This document shows positions 8,087 through 16,087 of a DNA stretch of 64,000 bases, in pieces. The notes under the pieces are model-generated. The model worked only from the letters and a program-made list of their open reading frames with translations, was not told the DNA's origin and did not search any database. The position numbers were made by a program, and so were the translations under genes. The stretch spans positions 1 to 64,000 of the forward strand of contig NZ_JAOQJT010000003.1 in the NCBI RefSeq assembly GCF_025567285.1. The letters are read 5' to 3'. Position 1 is the stretch's first letter. Each line of letters opens with the position of its first letter. Source of the stretch: Coprococcus aceti. Its GTDB lineage: Bacteria > Bacillota > Clostridia > Lachnospirales > Lachnospiraceae.

Positions 8087-8150
8087 TAGGCGCTTGCTAT
8101 TTTCTTTTTCGAGAATGACAGGCGCTTTTCTTATTTTCAGGAGGATTTAT

Positions 8151-8792
8151 TTGAATGTATTTAAAGCTGTCAAGCAGTCTGTTACCACCCGGCAGGCTGC
8201 GGAGCATTTTGGAATCCGGGTGGGACGAAACGGGATGTGTGTCTGCCCCTTCCATGCTGATAAAAACCCCAGCATGAAGGTTGACCGGCGCTTTCACTGT
8301 TTCGGCTGTCAGGCAGACGGGGATGTGATTGACTTTGTTTCCCGTCTGGAAGCTGTCAGTCCGAAGGAAGCCGCCCTCATGCTGGCGCAGGAGTTCTCCA
8401 TCCCCTATGAGGACAGGGAACCACCCGGCAGGAGAAAACCCAAACCCCGGCAGGAAACCCCGGAACAGCGGTTTTGCCGCATGGAGCGTTACTGCTTCCG
8501 GGTGCTGTCCGATTATTACCATCTTCTGCGCCGCTGGAAACGGGACTATGCCCCTAAGATGCCGGAAGAAGCATGGCACCCGCTTTTTGTGGAAGCCTTG
8601 CAGAAGCAATCCCATGTGGAATATCTGCTGGATGTGCTGCTCTCCCCGGATATGGAGGAACGGGCAGTCCTTATCGTTGACTATGGAAAGGAAGTGAGCA
8701 ATCTTGAAAGACGAATGGCAGAGCTTGCCGCCCAAGATACGGCAGGCCGCAGAACAGACCATACAAGAAGCAGCCCCGCCCCGGAGCATTGA
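8151..8792 (+). CDS. CHC2 zinc-finger primase-like protein
   Basis: A 213-residue protein with a DnaG-type CHC2 zinc finger: C-P-F-H at about residues 32-35, then HCFGC at about residues 49-53 (C-x2-H-x16-C-x2-C), followed by DGDVIDFVSRLE. No catalytic Toprim domain follows, so it is a truncated primase or a DNA-binding accessory of the VirE-like helicase. The start is TTG at 8151, six bases after AGGAGG; an open frame extending further upstream overlaps the relaxase end and is not used. The end overlaps the next gene by 89 bases in another frame. Confidence 0.82.
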   Translation: MNVFKAVKQSVTTRQAAEHFGIRVGRNGMCVCPFHADKNPSMKVDRRFHCFGCQADGDVIDFVSRLEAVSPKEAALMLAQEFSIPYEDREPPGRRKPKPRQETPEQRFCRMERYCFRVLSDYYHLLRRWKRDYAPKMPEEAWHPLFVEALQKQSHVEYLLDVLLSPDMEERAVLIVDYGKEVSNLERRMAELAAQDTAGRRTDHTRSSPAPEH

Positions 8793-10098
8793 GGAAGTAA
8801 AGGCCATGCTGGAAAGCACCGAGAAAGGCAGCGTCCGCAACAGTATCCGCAACTGCCTGACCGTCTTTCAGAATGACCCGCTGCTTTCCGGGGCAATCGC
8901 AAAAAATCTGCTGACCGAGCGAGTGGACATTGTAAAGCCCATCGGCTACCACCGCATCGGCACCGCCATCACGGACACGGATATGAACTATCTGCTCCTG
9001 TATCTGGAAGAAACCTATGGGCTTACCAGTGAGAAAAAGATTACCGCCGCCATCGGGATTGTTGCCAATGAAAACGGCTACCACCCCGTCCGGGACTACC
9101 TGAACGGCCTTTCATGGGATGGGCAGGAGCGTATCCGCTATTGCCTGCGCCACTTTCTGGGAGCCGACACCGACCAGTACACCTATGAAGCCCTGCGGCT
9201 GTTCCTGCTGGGAGCCATCCACCGGGCATTTTGCCCCGGCTGTAAATTTGAAGTCATGCTCTGTCTGGTGGGCGGTCAGGGAGCCGGGAAATCCACCTTT
9301 TTCCGGCTGCTGGCAGTAAAAGACGAGTGGTTTTCCGATGATTTGCGGAAGCTGGATGATGATAACGTGTACCGCAAGCTGCAAGGCCACTGGATTATCG
9401 AGATGTCGGAGATGATTGCCACCGCCAATGCCAAGAGCATTGAGGAAATCAAGTCATTTTTAAGCCGACAGAAGGAGGTCTATAAAATCCCATACGAAAC
9501 CCACCCGGAGGACAGGCTGCGGCAATGTGTGTTCGGCGGCACTTCCAATGCCCTTGACTTCCTGCCCCTTGACCGTTCCGGCAACCGGCGCTTCCTGCCG
9601 GTCATGGTGTACCCGGAACAGGCCGAGGTTCACATTTTGGAGGACGAAGCCGCTTCCAGAGCCTATCTTGCACAGGTCTGGGCAGAAGCCATGACGGTTT
9701 ACCGCAGCGGGGATTTTAAGCTGTCTTTCAGCCCGGAAATGGTGCGCTATCTCAAAGAACACCAGCGGGATTTCATGCCGGAGGACACCAAGGCCGGGAT
9801 GATACAGGCATACCTTGACCGCTATACCGGCGGCATGGTGTGTTCCAAGCAGCTTTTCAAGGAAGCCCTGAACCACCCCTTTGACGAGCCGAAGCAATGG
9901 GAAATCCGGGAAGTCAACGACATCATGAACCATTGCGTGACGGGCTGGAATTACTTTTCCAACCCCCGTGTGTTCCCGGAATACGGCAGGCAAAAGGGCT
10001 GGGAGCGTGAAACGAAAGCAACGGACATCAGCAACGGAGCTGAAAAAATCCCGGAAGGATTTGAGGAAGTCACGGAACAGATGGAGCTTCCCTTCTGA
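8704..10098 (+). CDS. VirE-family (virulence-associated E) replicative helicase
   Basis: A 464-residue P-loop protein. The segment NGLSWDGQERI (about residue 135), Walker A GGQGAGKST (about residues 194-202), the acidic Walker B-like IIEMSEM (about 236), the FGGTSN sensor and the RSGNRRFLPV block (about 300) are the hallmarks of the VirE/DUF5906 primase-helicase family of phage and mobile elements. With the CHC2 primase it should replicate the excised IME. The start is TTG at 8704 after AAGGAA, inside the preceding gene. Phased GTTGCCG repeats right behind the gene could be the origin it works on. Confidence 0.88.
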   Translation: MKDEWQSLPPKIRQAAEQTIQEAAPPRSIEEVKAMLESTEKGSVRNSIRNCLTVFQNDPLLSGAIAKNLLTERVDIVKPIGYHRIGTAITDTDMNYLLLYLEETYGLTSEKKITAAIGIVANENGYHPVRDYLNGLSWDGQERIRYCLRHFLGADTDQYTYEALRLFLLGAIHRAFCPGCKFEVMLCLVGGQGAGKSTFFRLLAVKDEWFSDDLRKLDDDNVYRKLQGHWIIEMSEMIATANAKSIEEIKSFLSRQKEVYKIPYETHPEDRLRQCVFGGTSNALDFLPLDRSGNRRFLPVMVYPEQAEVHILEDEAASRAYLAQVWAEAMTVYRSGDFKLSFSPEMVRYLKEHQRDFMPEDTKAGMIQAYLDRYTGGMVCSKQLFKEALNHPFDEPKQWEIREVNDIMNHCVTGWNYFSNPRVFPEYGRQKGWERETKATDISNGAEKIPEGFEEVTEQMELPF

Positions 10099-10110
10099 AA
10101 AATGCAGCCG

Positions 10111-10295
10111 GTTGCCGACCCTGTTGCACTCCCGTTGCCGAGCCGGTTGCCGGGAAACCCCCCGTAACTGCGGGCTTTTCCCCTTATCAGCAACCAAAAC
10201 AACAGAAAAATAAAAGAAAATAAAAATAAGAGCCAAACTGCCAGACAGAGATAGTTTTCAGGTTTTTTGAAGCCCGTTGCCGGACTTCGTTGCCG
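10111..10295. repeat. Phased GTTGCCG repeats with A-rich spacer (candidate origin)
   Basis: GTTGCCG starts at 10111, 10134, 10146, 10276 and 10289, with a degenerate GTTGCAC at 10123. Within the clusters the starts are 11-13 bases apart, about one helical turn. Between the clusters lies an A-rich, easily melted stretch (about 10190-10235). The arrangement resembles iterons flanking a DNA-unwinding element. A small CCCG/CGGG hairpin with CTTTT (about 10160-10178) may terminate the VirE-like gene. Confidence 0.55.
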
Positions 10296-10340
10296 ACCTT
10301 CTCCTTGTCTGGCTTATTCTATTATGGAGGATAACTGCCT

Positions 10341-10538
10341 ATGGCAAAAACGAAAACAGAGATTCATGTTACCACAGTTTTTGACGGCGAACTGGACGCC
10401 ACAGACGTCTTTGTGAGCCTGATTGCCCAAAAATATGGGCAGAATACCAGCAAAGAAAATCTTGCGAAAACACAAGATTTAGAGTATAATAAGGATGAGG
10501 TTCAGAAGAACCGTGTTCCGTCTGGATTGTGCGGGTAA
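10341..10538 (+). CDS. Small protein preceding the serine recombinase
   Basis: A 65-residue protein beginning MAKTKTEIHVTTVFDGELDA and ending QKNRVPSGLCG. Short proteins with this beginning and ending occur in front of TnpX-like recombinases in Clostridial elements, but no function is known to me. ATG follows TGGAGGATAACTGCCT. The recombinase promoter lies inside its 3' part (10462-10490), so the recombinase can be expressed separately. The gene may be a leader or an excision cofactor; that is speculation. Confidence 0.65.
   Translation: MAKTKTEIHVTTVFDGELDATDVFVSLIAQKYGQNTSKENLAKTQDLEYNKDEVQKNRVPSGLCG
10462..10490 (+). promoter_or_regulatory. Strong promoter for the serine recombinase
   Basis: TTGCGA (10462-10467) and consensus TATAAT (10485-10490) have a 17-base spacer. 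The promoter is internal to the small upstream gene and 55 bases before the recombinase start. Confidence 0.7.
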
Positions 10539-10544
10539 ACGGTT

Positions 10545-12209
10545 ATGATGAACGGATATGAATATACAGACATGGACGCAATACTGGCAGGCAGCTTCCG
10601 GGCAGCCATCTATTGCAGGCTTTCCAAAGACGATGACCTTGACGGGGAGAGCGCCAGTATTGCCAACCAGCGGGATATGCTGGAAAAATACTGCGAAAAG
10701 CAGGGATGGGAGGTTGTGGCAGTCTATCAGGACGATGGCTACACGGGGCTGAACATGGAGCGCCCCGACCTGAAACGGATGCTCAAAGCCATCGAGCGCA
10801 GGCAGATAAACCTTGTCATAACGAAAGATTTATCGAGGTTGGGCAGAAATTATTTGCAGACCGGCACACTCATTGAGGACTTCTTTCCCCGCCACGGCGT
10901 CCGCTATATCGCCATGAATGACGGTATCGACACCATGCGGGAGAATAACGACATTGCGCCGTTCAAGAACATCCTCAACGAGATGTACAGCAAGGATATT
11001 TCCAAGAAGGTACATTCCTCTTACCTTCTGAAAGCCCAGCAAGGCCAGTTTACCGGCTGTATCGCCCCTTTCGGGTATCAGAAAGACCCGGAGGACAAAA
11101 ACCATCTGCTGGTGGACGAGGAAACCGCCCCCATTGTCCGGCAAATCTTCCGCTGGGCGCTGGAAGGACACGGCCCGAACTTTATCCGGCGCAGGCTGGA
11201 AGAACAGAAGGTGCCTTGCCCTACATGGTGGAACCGGGAACGGGGCTTCCGCAATGTCCGCACTAAATGGGAAAAGAAAGACCCGGTAAACGGGCGGTAT
11301 ATGTGGGATTTTTCGGTAATCAAGGACATCCTGATGAATCCCGTCTATACCGGGGCTATCGCTTCCCAGAAGAAGGACTACCGCTTCAAAATCGGCACCA
11401 TCGGGGAAAAAAAGCCGCAGGACTGGATTGTGGTGGAGGAACGGCATGAGCCGATTGTTGACCGCAAGAGCTTTGACATCGTGCAGGACAAGCTGAAATC
11501 CCGGCAGCGTTCCCGCCAGACCGGGGAAATCAGCCTGTTTGCGGGGCTTCTCAAATGTGGCGAGTGTGGGAAATCACTGACTATCCGCTACACCAACGAC
11601 AAGCACCCGAAGCAGATTTATTCCTGTAAGACCTATAATGCCTATGGGAAACAGCACTGTACCCAGCACCGTGTGGAGTACGAAACCCTTTACCGCCTTG
11701 TGCTGAACAAAATCCGGGAATGTGCGAAGGCCGCCCTGATGGACGGGGAAGCTGTTGCCGGACGGCTTACCAACACCTGTGAAGCCGAGCAGAAAGGCCA
11801 GCGGGAAGCGTTGGAGCGTTCCCTGACGAAGCACGAGGAACGGATTGAGGTACTGGAAAAAATGGTGCTGCGGCTCTATGAGGACATGGTTGCCGGACGT
11901 ATCAGCGAAGCAAACTTCAATCTCATGCTGGATAAGACGCAGAAGGAACAGGCTGAACTAAAGGAACGGGTTGAACAGGGGCGCAGGAAGCTGGCTGATG
12001 AAATCCGCCTTGCCGTGGACGCCAAGCAATGGGTGGACGCCATTCAGGAATACGCCGACATCACGGAGCTGGACGCTGCCACCCTCAACCGTCTGATTAA
12101 AGAAATCGTTGTCCATGAACACATCGACAGCGATAAGACACGACACATTTCTATTGAAATTCATTTTAATCTCAAACCCATCCCGGAGGTGGAACAGGTC
12201 ACGGCCTGA
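10545..12209 (+). CDS. Large serine recombinase (TnpX/TndX type)
   Basis: A 554-residue site-specific recombinase that should integrate and excise the IME at maff2. Its N-terminal resolvase domain has the catalytic serine in AIYCRLSKDD (about residues 20-29) and the Arg motif ITKDLSRLGRNY (about residues 94-105). The recombinase domain contains PFGYQKDPED and NPVYTGAI, the zinc ribbon CGECG lies at about residues 345-349, and a coiled coil follows (LTKHEERIEVLEKMVLRLYE). Length and layout match TnpX of Tn4451 and TndX of Tn5397. It sits next to the right junction as usual. The ribosome binding site is weak. Confidence 0.95.
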   Translation: MMNGYEYTDMDAILAGSFRAAIYCRLSKDDDLDGESASIANQRDMLEKYCEKQGWEVVAVYQDDGYTGLNMERPDLKRMLKAIERRQINLVITKDLSRLGRNYLQTGTLIEDFFPRHGVRYIAMNDGIDTMRENNDIAPFKNILNEMYSKDISKKVHSSYLLKAQQGQFTGCIAPFGYQKDPEDKNHLLVDEETAPIVRQIFRWALEGHGPNFIRRRLEEQKVPCPTWWNRERGFRNVRTKWEKKDPVNGRYMWDFSVIKDILMNPVYTGAIASQKKDYRFKIGTIGEKKPQDWIVVEERHEPIVDRKSFDIVQDKLKSRQRSRQTGEISLFAGLLKCGECGKSLTIRYTNDKHPKQIYSCKTYNAYGKQHCTQHRVEYETLYRLVLNKIRECAKAALMDGEAVAGRLTNTCEAEQKGQREALERSLTKHEERIEVLEKMVLRLYEDMVAGRISEANFNLMLDKTQKEQAELKERVEQGRRKLADEIRLAVDAKQWVDAIQEYADITELDAATLNRLIKEIVVHEHIDSDKTRHISIEIHFNLKPIPEVEQVTA

Positions 12210-12257
12210 CCTGTTCCCGCCGGGGCGGTTCTAAAAAAATTCCATAAATTTCTTGAC

Positions 12258-12330
12258 ACGCCGCCGCCCGCCATCGAGCAGAGTTTTACACCTATTTTGG
12301 TATGAAACAGCTCATGGCGGGCGGCGGCGT
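12258..12330. repeat. 17-bp inverted repeat spanning the IME right junction
   Basis: The arm inside the IME (12258-12274, ACGCCGCCGCCCGCCAT) is an exact reverse complement of maff2 sequence just beyond the junction (12314-12330). The 39-base loop contains the attR core. One arm belongs to the element and the other to the target gene. Confidence 0.85.
12308..12318. repeat. attR core of the IME (11-bp direct repeat)
   Basis: CAGCTCATGGC, identical to 1897-1907. It marks the right junction of the IME with maff2. Confidence 0.85.
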
Positions 12331-12382
12331 TGCCCTTATCGGCACTATCCTTGTACCTCTGCTTTCCGGCTTGTTCGGTTAA
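12308..12382 (+). pseudogene. maff2: maff2, 3' half (interrupted by the IME)
   Basis: The C-terminal part of Maff2, MAGGGVALIGTILVPLLSG, then LFG and stop at 12,382. In the inserted state an in-frame ATG at 12302 (from the IME side) could start a 26-residue fragment, but no ribosome binding site is visible there. Together with 1756-1907 it reconstitutes the whole gene. The downstream VirB6-like gene starts 16 bases after the stop, so the IME also separates the secretion operon from its upstream promoter. Confidence 0.88.
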
Positions 12383-12398
12383 GCGCGGGTAGCTGCCT

Positions 12399-13268
12399 AT
12401 GCAGAGCATACTTGACGCGATTAACGAATGGATAAAGGAAATCCTTATCGGAGCGATAAACGGTAATCTGTCAACTATGTTCGGGGACGTAAACGAAAAA
12501 GTAGGGACTATCGCAAACGAGGTAGGACAGACCCCGCAGGGTTGGAACGCAAACATTTTCAGCATGATACAGACCCTTTCTGAAAATGTAATCGTCCCGA
12601 TTGCGGGGCTTGTCATTACCTATGTCCTATGCTACGAGCTTATCAGCATGGTAACGGAAAAGAACAATATGCACGACATAGAAACATTCATGTTCTTTAA
12701 GTGGATATTCAAAGCCTTTGTCGCGGTGTTTATCGTAACCAACACGTTTAACATCACAATGGCGGTCTTTGATATGGCGCAGCATATCGTTTCCGGCGCA
12801 GCGGGGGTTATCGGCGGCGATACGAATATCGACGTTGCCGAAGCCCTTGCCGCCATGCAGGAGGGGCTTGAAGATATGGAAATCCCCGAACTGCTCTTAC
12901 TTGTGCTTGAAACAAGCCTTGTGAGCCTTTGCATGAAAATCATGTCCGTACTGATAACCGTTATCCTCTACGGCAGAATGATAGAGATTTACCTTTACTG
13001 TTCGGTATCGCCTATTCCATTTGCAACCATGACCAACAGAGAATGGGGACAGATTGGAAACAACTACCTAAAAGGGCTGTTCGCTCTTGGTTTTCAAGGC
13101 TTCCTCATTATGATATGTGTCGGCATTTACGCCGTACTGGTAAACGACATGATAATTGCAGACAATCTGCACAGCGCGGTATTTTCCCTTGCCGCCTATA
13201 CGGTTATCCTCTGTTTTTCTCTATTCAAATCCGGCACACTGGCAAAATCCATATTCAACGCCCACTAA
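12399..13268 (+). CDS. VirB6/TrbL-like conjugation membrane protein
   Basis: A 289-residue polytopic inner-membrane protein with about five or six hydrophobic segments (for example VIVPIAGLVITYVLCYELI, WIFKAFVAVFIVTNTFNITM, LFALGFQGFLIMICVGIYAV). Size, topology and position between Maff2 and PrgI correspond to the VirB6/TrbL-like channel subunit of Tn1549-type secretion systems. The N-terminal amphipathic part (SILDAINEWIKEILIGAING) is typical. It is expected to be co-transcribed with PrgI and VirB4. Confidence 0.88.
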   Translation: MQSILDAINEWIKEILIGAINGNLSTMFGDVNEKVGTIANEVGQTPQGWNANIFSMIQTLSENVIVPIAGLVITYVLCYELISMVTEKNNMHDIETFMFFKWIFKAFVAVFIVTNTFNITMAVFDMAQHIVSGAAGVIGGDTNIDVAEALAAMQEGLEDMEIPELLLLVLETSLVSLCMKIMSVLITVILYGRMIEIYLYCSVSPIPFATMTNREWGQIGNNYLKGLFALGFQGFLIMICVGIYAVLVNDMIIADNLHSAVFSLAAYTVILCFSLFKSGTLAKSIFNAH

Positions 13269-13289
13269 GGGCAGAAAGGAGGTTTTTTC

Positions 13290-13694
13290 TTGGCGTATGT
13301 ACCTGTACCCAAAGACCTATCCAAAGTCAAAACAAAAGTCGCTTTCAATCTGACAAAGCGGCAAATCGTTTGTTTTGCGGCGGCACTCTTAATCGGACTG
13401 CCGCTGTTTTTTTTGCTCAAAGGCAGCGCAGGGACAAACCTTGCGGCTATGGCGATGATTGTCGTCATGCTCCCCTGTTTCCTGCTTGCCATGTATGAAA
13501 AACATGGGCAGCCCCTTGAAGTGGTGGTTAAGAACATCATTCAGACAAAGTTTACCCGCCCAAAGGAGCGACCTTACAAAACCGAAAACCTATACGCTGT
13601 CTTGGAAAAGCAGCGAAACTTAGAAAAGGAGGTATCAGCGATTGTCAAAAGGACAAACAAAAAAGACGCGGGAAGCCGCAGGAAACAGGCGTAA
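13290..13694 (+). CDS. PrgI-family conjugation protein (VirB3-like)
   Basis: A 134-residue protein that starts AYVPVPKDLSKVKTKVAFNL, the signature of the PrgI family, followed by two membrane helices (IVCFAAALLIGLPLFFLLKG and the AMAMIVVMLPCFLLAMYE region) and a basic C-terminus. PrgI proteins act like VirB3, an inner-membrane partner of the VirB4 ATPase. The start is TTG at 13290, preceded by AAAGGAGG. It overlaps the VirB4 start by 53 bases, so translation is probably coupled. Confidence 0.9.
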   Translation: MAYVPVPKDLSKVKTKVAFNLTKRQIVCFAAALLIGLPLFFLLKGSAGTNLAAMAMIVVMLPCFLLAMYEKHGQPLEVVVKNIIQTKFTRPKERPYKTENLYAVLEKQRNLEKEVSAIVKRTNKKDAGSRRKQA

Positions 13695-16077
13695 GCTGAC
13701 CCGCGCCGAAAAGAAACAGATTGCCGAAGCTATCCGAAAGGCAAAAGGCGACGGCAAAGCCCGCACCGCACAGCAGACCATTCCCTACCTTGCCATGTAC
13801 CCGGACGGTATCTGCAAGGTTACGGAAAAGAGATATTCAAAGTGCGTCGTGTTCGAGGACATCAATTATCAGCTTGCACAGGCAGACGATAAGACCGCCA
13901 TTTTTGAAAACTGGTGCGATTTCCTCAATTACTTTGACGCGAGCGTGAGCGTGCAGCTTTCTTTCATCAATCAAGGGACGCAGCGGGAACAGGCAGAAAA
14001 AGCTATCTCTATCCCCGCACAGGAGGACGCTTTTAACTCTATCCGCACCGAGTATTCCGATATGCTGAAAAATCAGCTTAGTAAAGGCAACAACGGGCTT
14101 GTGAAGCACAAATACATTACCTTTACCGTTGAAGCCGATAACAAGGCGGCTGCAAAGTCAAGGCTTTCCCGTATCGAAACCGACGTGCTTAACAATTTCA
14201 AAGTGCTTGGCGTAACCGCCCGCCCCTTATCCGGCTATGAACGCTTAAAGGTGCTGCATGGGGTATTCCACCCGGAGGGCGAGCCGTTCTCCTTTTCCTT
14301 TGACTGGCTTACCCCGTCGGGGCTGTCTACAAAGGACTTTATCGCCCCGTCCTCTTTCCGTTTTGGCGAGGGCAGATATTTCCGCATGGGTAAGAAAATC
14401 GGCGCGGCGAGCTTCCTTGAAATCCTTGCACCGGAACTCAACGACCGTATGCTTGCCGACATACTGGACTTGGAAACGGGTGTAATCGTCAACTTACATA
14501 TCCGTAGTATCGACCAGTCGGAAGCAATCAAAACCATTAAGCGCAAAATCACAGACCTTGACAAGATGAAGATTGAGGAACAGAAAAAAGCGGTTAGAAG
14601 CGGCTATGACATGGATATAATCCCGTCCGACCTTGCCACCTTTGGCAGCGAAGCAAAGAACTTGTTGCAGGACTTACAGAGCCGCAACGAGCGAATGTTT
14701 CTCCTTACATTCCTTGTGGTAAACATGGCAGACACGAAGCGGAAACTGGAAAATGACATTTTCGCTGCGGCGGGTATCGCACAGAAATACAACTGCCGCC
14801 TGACACGCCTTGACTATCAGCAGGAAGCGGGGCTTTTATCCAGTGTGCCGATTGGGAAAAACCTTATCCCGATACAGCGGGGGCTTACCACATCAAGCAC
14901 CGCTATTTTCATTCCCTTTATCACGCAGGAGCTTTTTCAGACGGGGCAAGCCCTGTACTATGGCTTGAACGCCCTTTCTAACAATATGATACTCTGCGAC
15001 AGAAAGCAGCTCAAAAATCCCAACGGGCTTATATTGGGAACGCCGGGAAGCGGAAAATCTTTTGCGGCAAAAAGGGAAATGACAAATGCTTTCCTCATTA
15101 CCGACGACGACATTATCATCTGCGACCCGGAAGCCGAGTATTTTTCCCTTGTGCAGCGTCTTAATGGGCAAGTGATACGTCTTTCCCCTACGGGCAGGGG
15201 CATTGACGGCAAGCCCCAGTATGTAAACCCTATGGACATAAACCTTAATTACAGCGAGGACGACAACCCCCTTGCGCTGAAAAGTGATTTTATCCTTTCC
15301 CTTTGCGAGCTTGTTATCGGAGGCAAGGAGGGTTTGCAGCCTGTCGATAAGACCGTCATTGACAGGGCTGTAAGAAATGTGTACCGCCCGTTCCTTGCAG
15401 ACCCCGACCCGGCAAAAATGCCTATCTTGGGCGACCTTTACGACGAGCTGTTAAGACAGCCGGAGCCGGAAGCTGCCCGTATCGCGGCGGCATTGGAGCT
15501 GTATGTTTCCGGCAGCCTTAACGTATTCAACCACAGAACCAACGTGGAACTTTCTAACCGCCTTGTCTGCTTTGATATAAAGCAGCTTGGAAAGCAGCTT
15601 AAAAAGTTAGGTATGCTCATTGTGCAAGACCAGACATGGAACAGGGTAACGATAAACCGGGCAGAGAAAAAGGCGACCCGCTACTATATGGACGAATTTC
15701 ACTTGCTCTTAAAAGAGGAACAGACCGCCGCTTACAGCGTGGAGATTTGGAAGCGTTTCCGTAAATGGGGCGGTATCCCAACAGCCATTACGCAGAACGT
15801 CAAAGACCTTTTGGCAAGCCGCGAGGTGGAAAATATCTTTGAGAACAGCGATTTTGTCCTCATGCTCAATCAAGCGCAGGGCGACCGTACTATCCTTGCA
15901 AAGCAGCTTAATATTTCCCCGCAGCAGATGAAGTATGTTACCCACACCGAAGCGGGCGAGGGGCTTATCTTCTATGGAAATGTGGTGCTGCCTTTTGTAG
16001 ACCGCTTCCCGAAAGATACCGAGCTTTACAGGGTAATGACAACGAAGCCGGAGGAAGTTTCCGAAAGCGGAAAGTGA
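13642..16077 (+). CDS. virB4: VirB4-like conjugation ATPase
   Basis: An 811-residue ATPase powering the mating channel. Walker A is GTPGSGKS in LILGTPGSGKSFAAKRE (about residues 464-480), Walker B is RYYMDEFHLLL (about 680), followed by the TAITQNVKDLL block, all typical of VirB4/TraE. The N-terminal 430 residues are the usual VirB4 domain that contacts PrgI/VirB3. The start is TTG at 13642, eight bases after GGAGG and inside the PrgI gene. The following CHAP gene starts 10 bases after its stop. Confidence 0.95.
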   Translation: MSKGQTKKTREAAGNRRKLTRAEKKQIAEAIRKAKGDGKARTAQQTIPYLAMYPDGICKVTEKRYSKCVVFEDINYQLAQADDKTAIFENWCDFLNYFDASVSVQLSFINQGTQREQAEKAISIPAQEDAFNSIRTEYSDMLKNQLSKGNNGLVKHKYITFTVEADNKAAAKSRLSRIETDVLNNFKVLGVTARPLSGYERLKVLHGVFHPEGEPFSFSFDWLTPSGLSTKDFIAPSSFRFGEGRYFRMGKKIGAASFLEILAPELNDRMLADILDLETGVIVNLHIRSIDQSEAIKTIKRKITDLDKMKIEEQKKAVRSGYDMDIIPSDLATFGSEAKNLLQDLQSRNERMFLLTFLVVNMADTKRKLENDIFAAAGIAQKYNCRLTRLDYQQEAGLLSSVPIGKNLIPIQRGLTTSSTAIFIPFITQELFQTGQALYYGLNALSNNMILCDRKQLKNPNGLILGTPGSGKSFAAKREMTNAFLITDDDIIICDPEAEYFSLVQRLNGQVIRLSPTGRGIDGKPQYVNPMDINLNYSEDDNPLALKSDFILSLCELVIGGKEGLQPVDKTVIDRAVRNVYRPFLADPDPAKMPILGDLYDELLRQPEPEAARIAAALELYVSGSLNVFNHRTNVELSNRLVCFDIKQLGKQLKKLGMLIVQDQTWNRVTINRAEKKATRYYMDEFHLLLKEEQTAAYSVEIWKRFRKWGGIPTAITQNVKDLLASREVENIFENSDFVLMLNQAQGDRTILAKQLNISPQQMKYVTHTEAGEGLIFYGNVVLPFVDRFPKDTELYRVMTTKPEEVSESGK

Positions 16078-16087
16078 GGTGCAGACC

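Larger units (their letters stand above)
1908..12307. mobile_element. IME with serine recombinase, inserted in maff2
   Basis: A 10.4-kb unit bounded by 11-base direct repeats in the two halves of maff2. It contains, left to right, an XRE protein, two exported proteins, an XRE repressor (minus), small replication/mobilization proteins, a MOBQ-type oriT, an SdpI-like protein, MobA/MobL relaxase, CHC2 primase, VirE-like helicase, iteron-like repeats and a large serine recombinase next to the right end. It has its own relaxase but no secretion genes, so it should be mobilized by a conjugative element such as its host. IMEs with serine recombinases that target maff2 of ICEs are known from streptococci. 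Confidence 0.9.

Noticed and set aside
7908..8150. N-terminal extension of the CHC2 primase gene
   Set aside because: It would overlap the relaxase end in another frame. TTG at 8151 with AGGAGG directly precedes the conserved part.
10111..10295. CRISPR-like repeats
   Set aside because: The GTTGCCG units are 7 bases with 4-6-base gaps, with no spacers and no cas genes. An iteron reading fits better.
12929..13498. Open frame of 189 codons overlapping VirB6-like and PrgI genes
   Set aside because: Wrong frame relative to two well-supported genes; no ribosome binding site or family resemblance.
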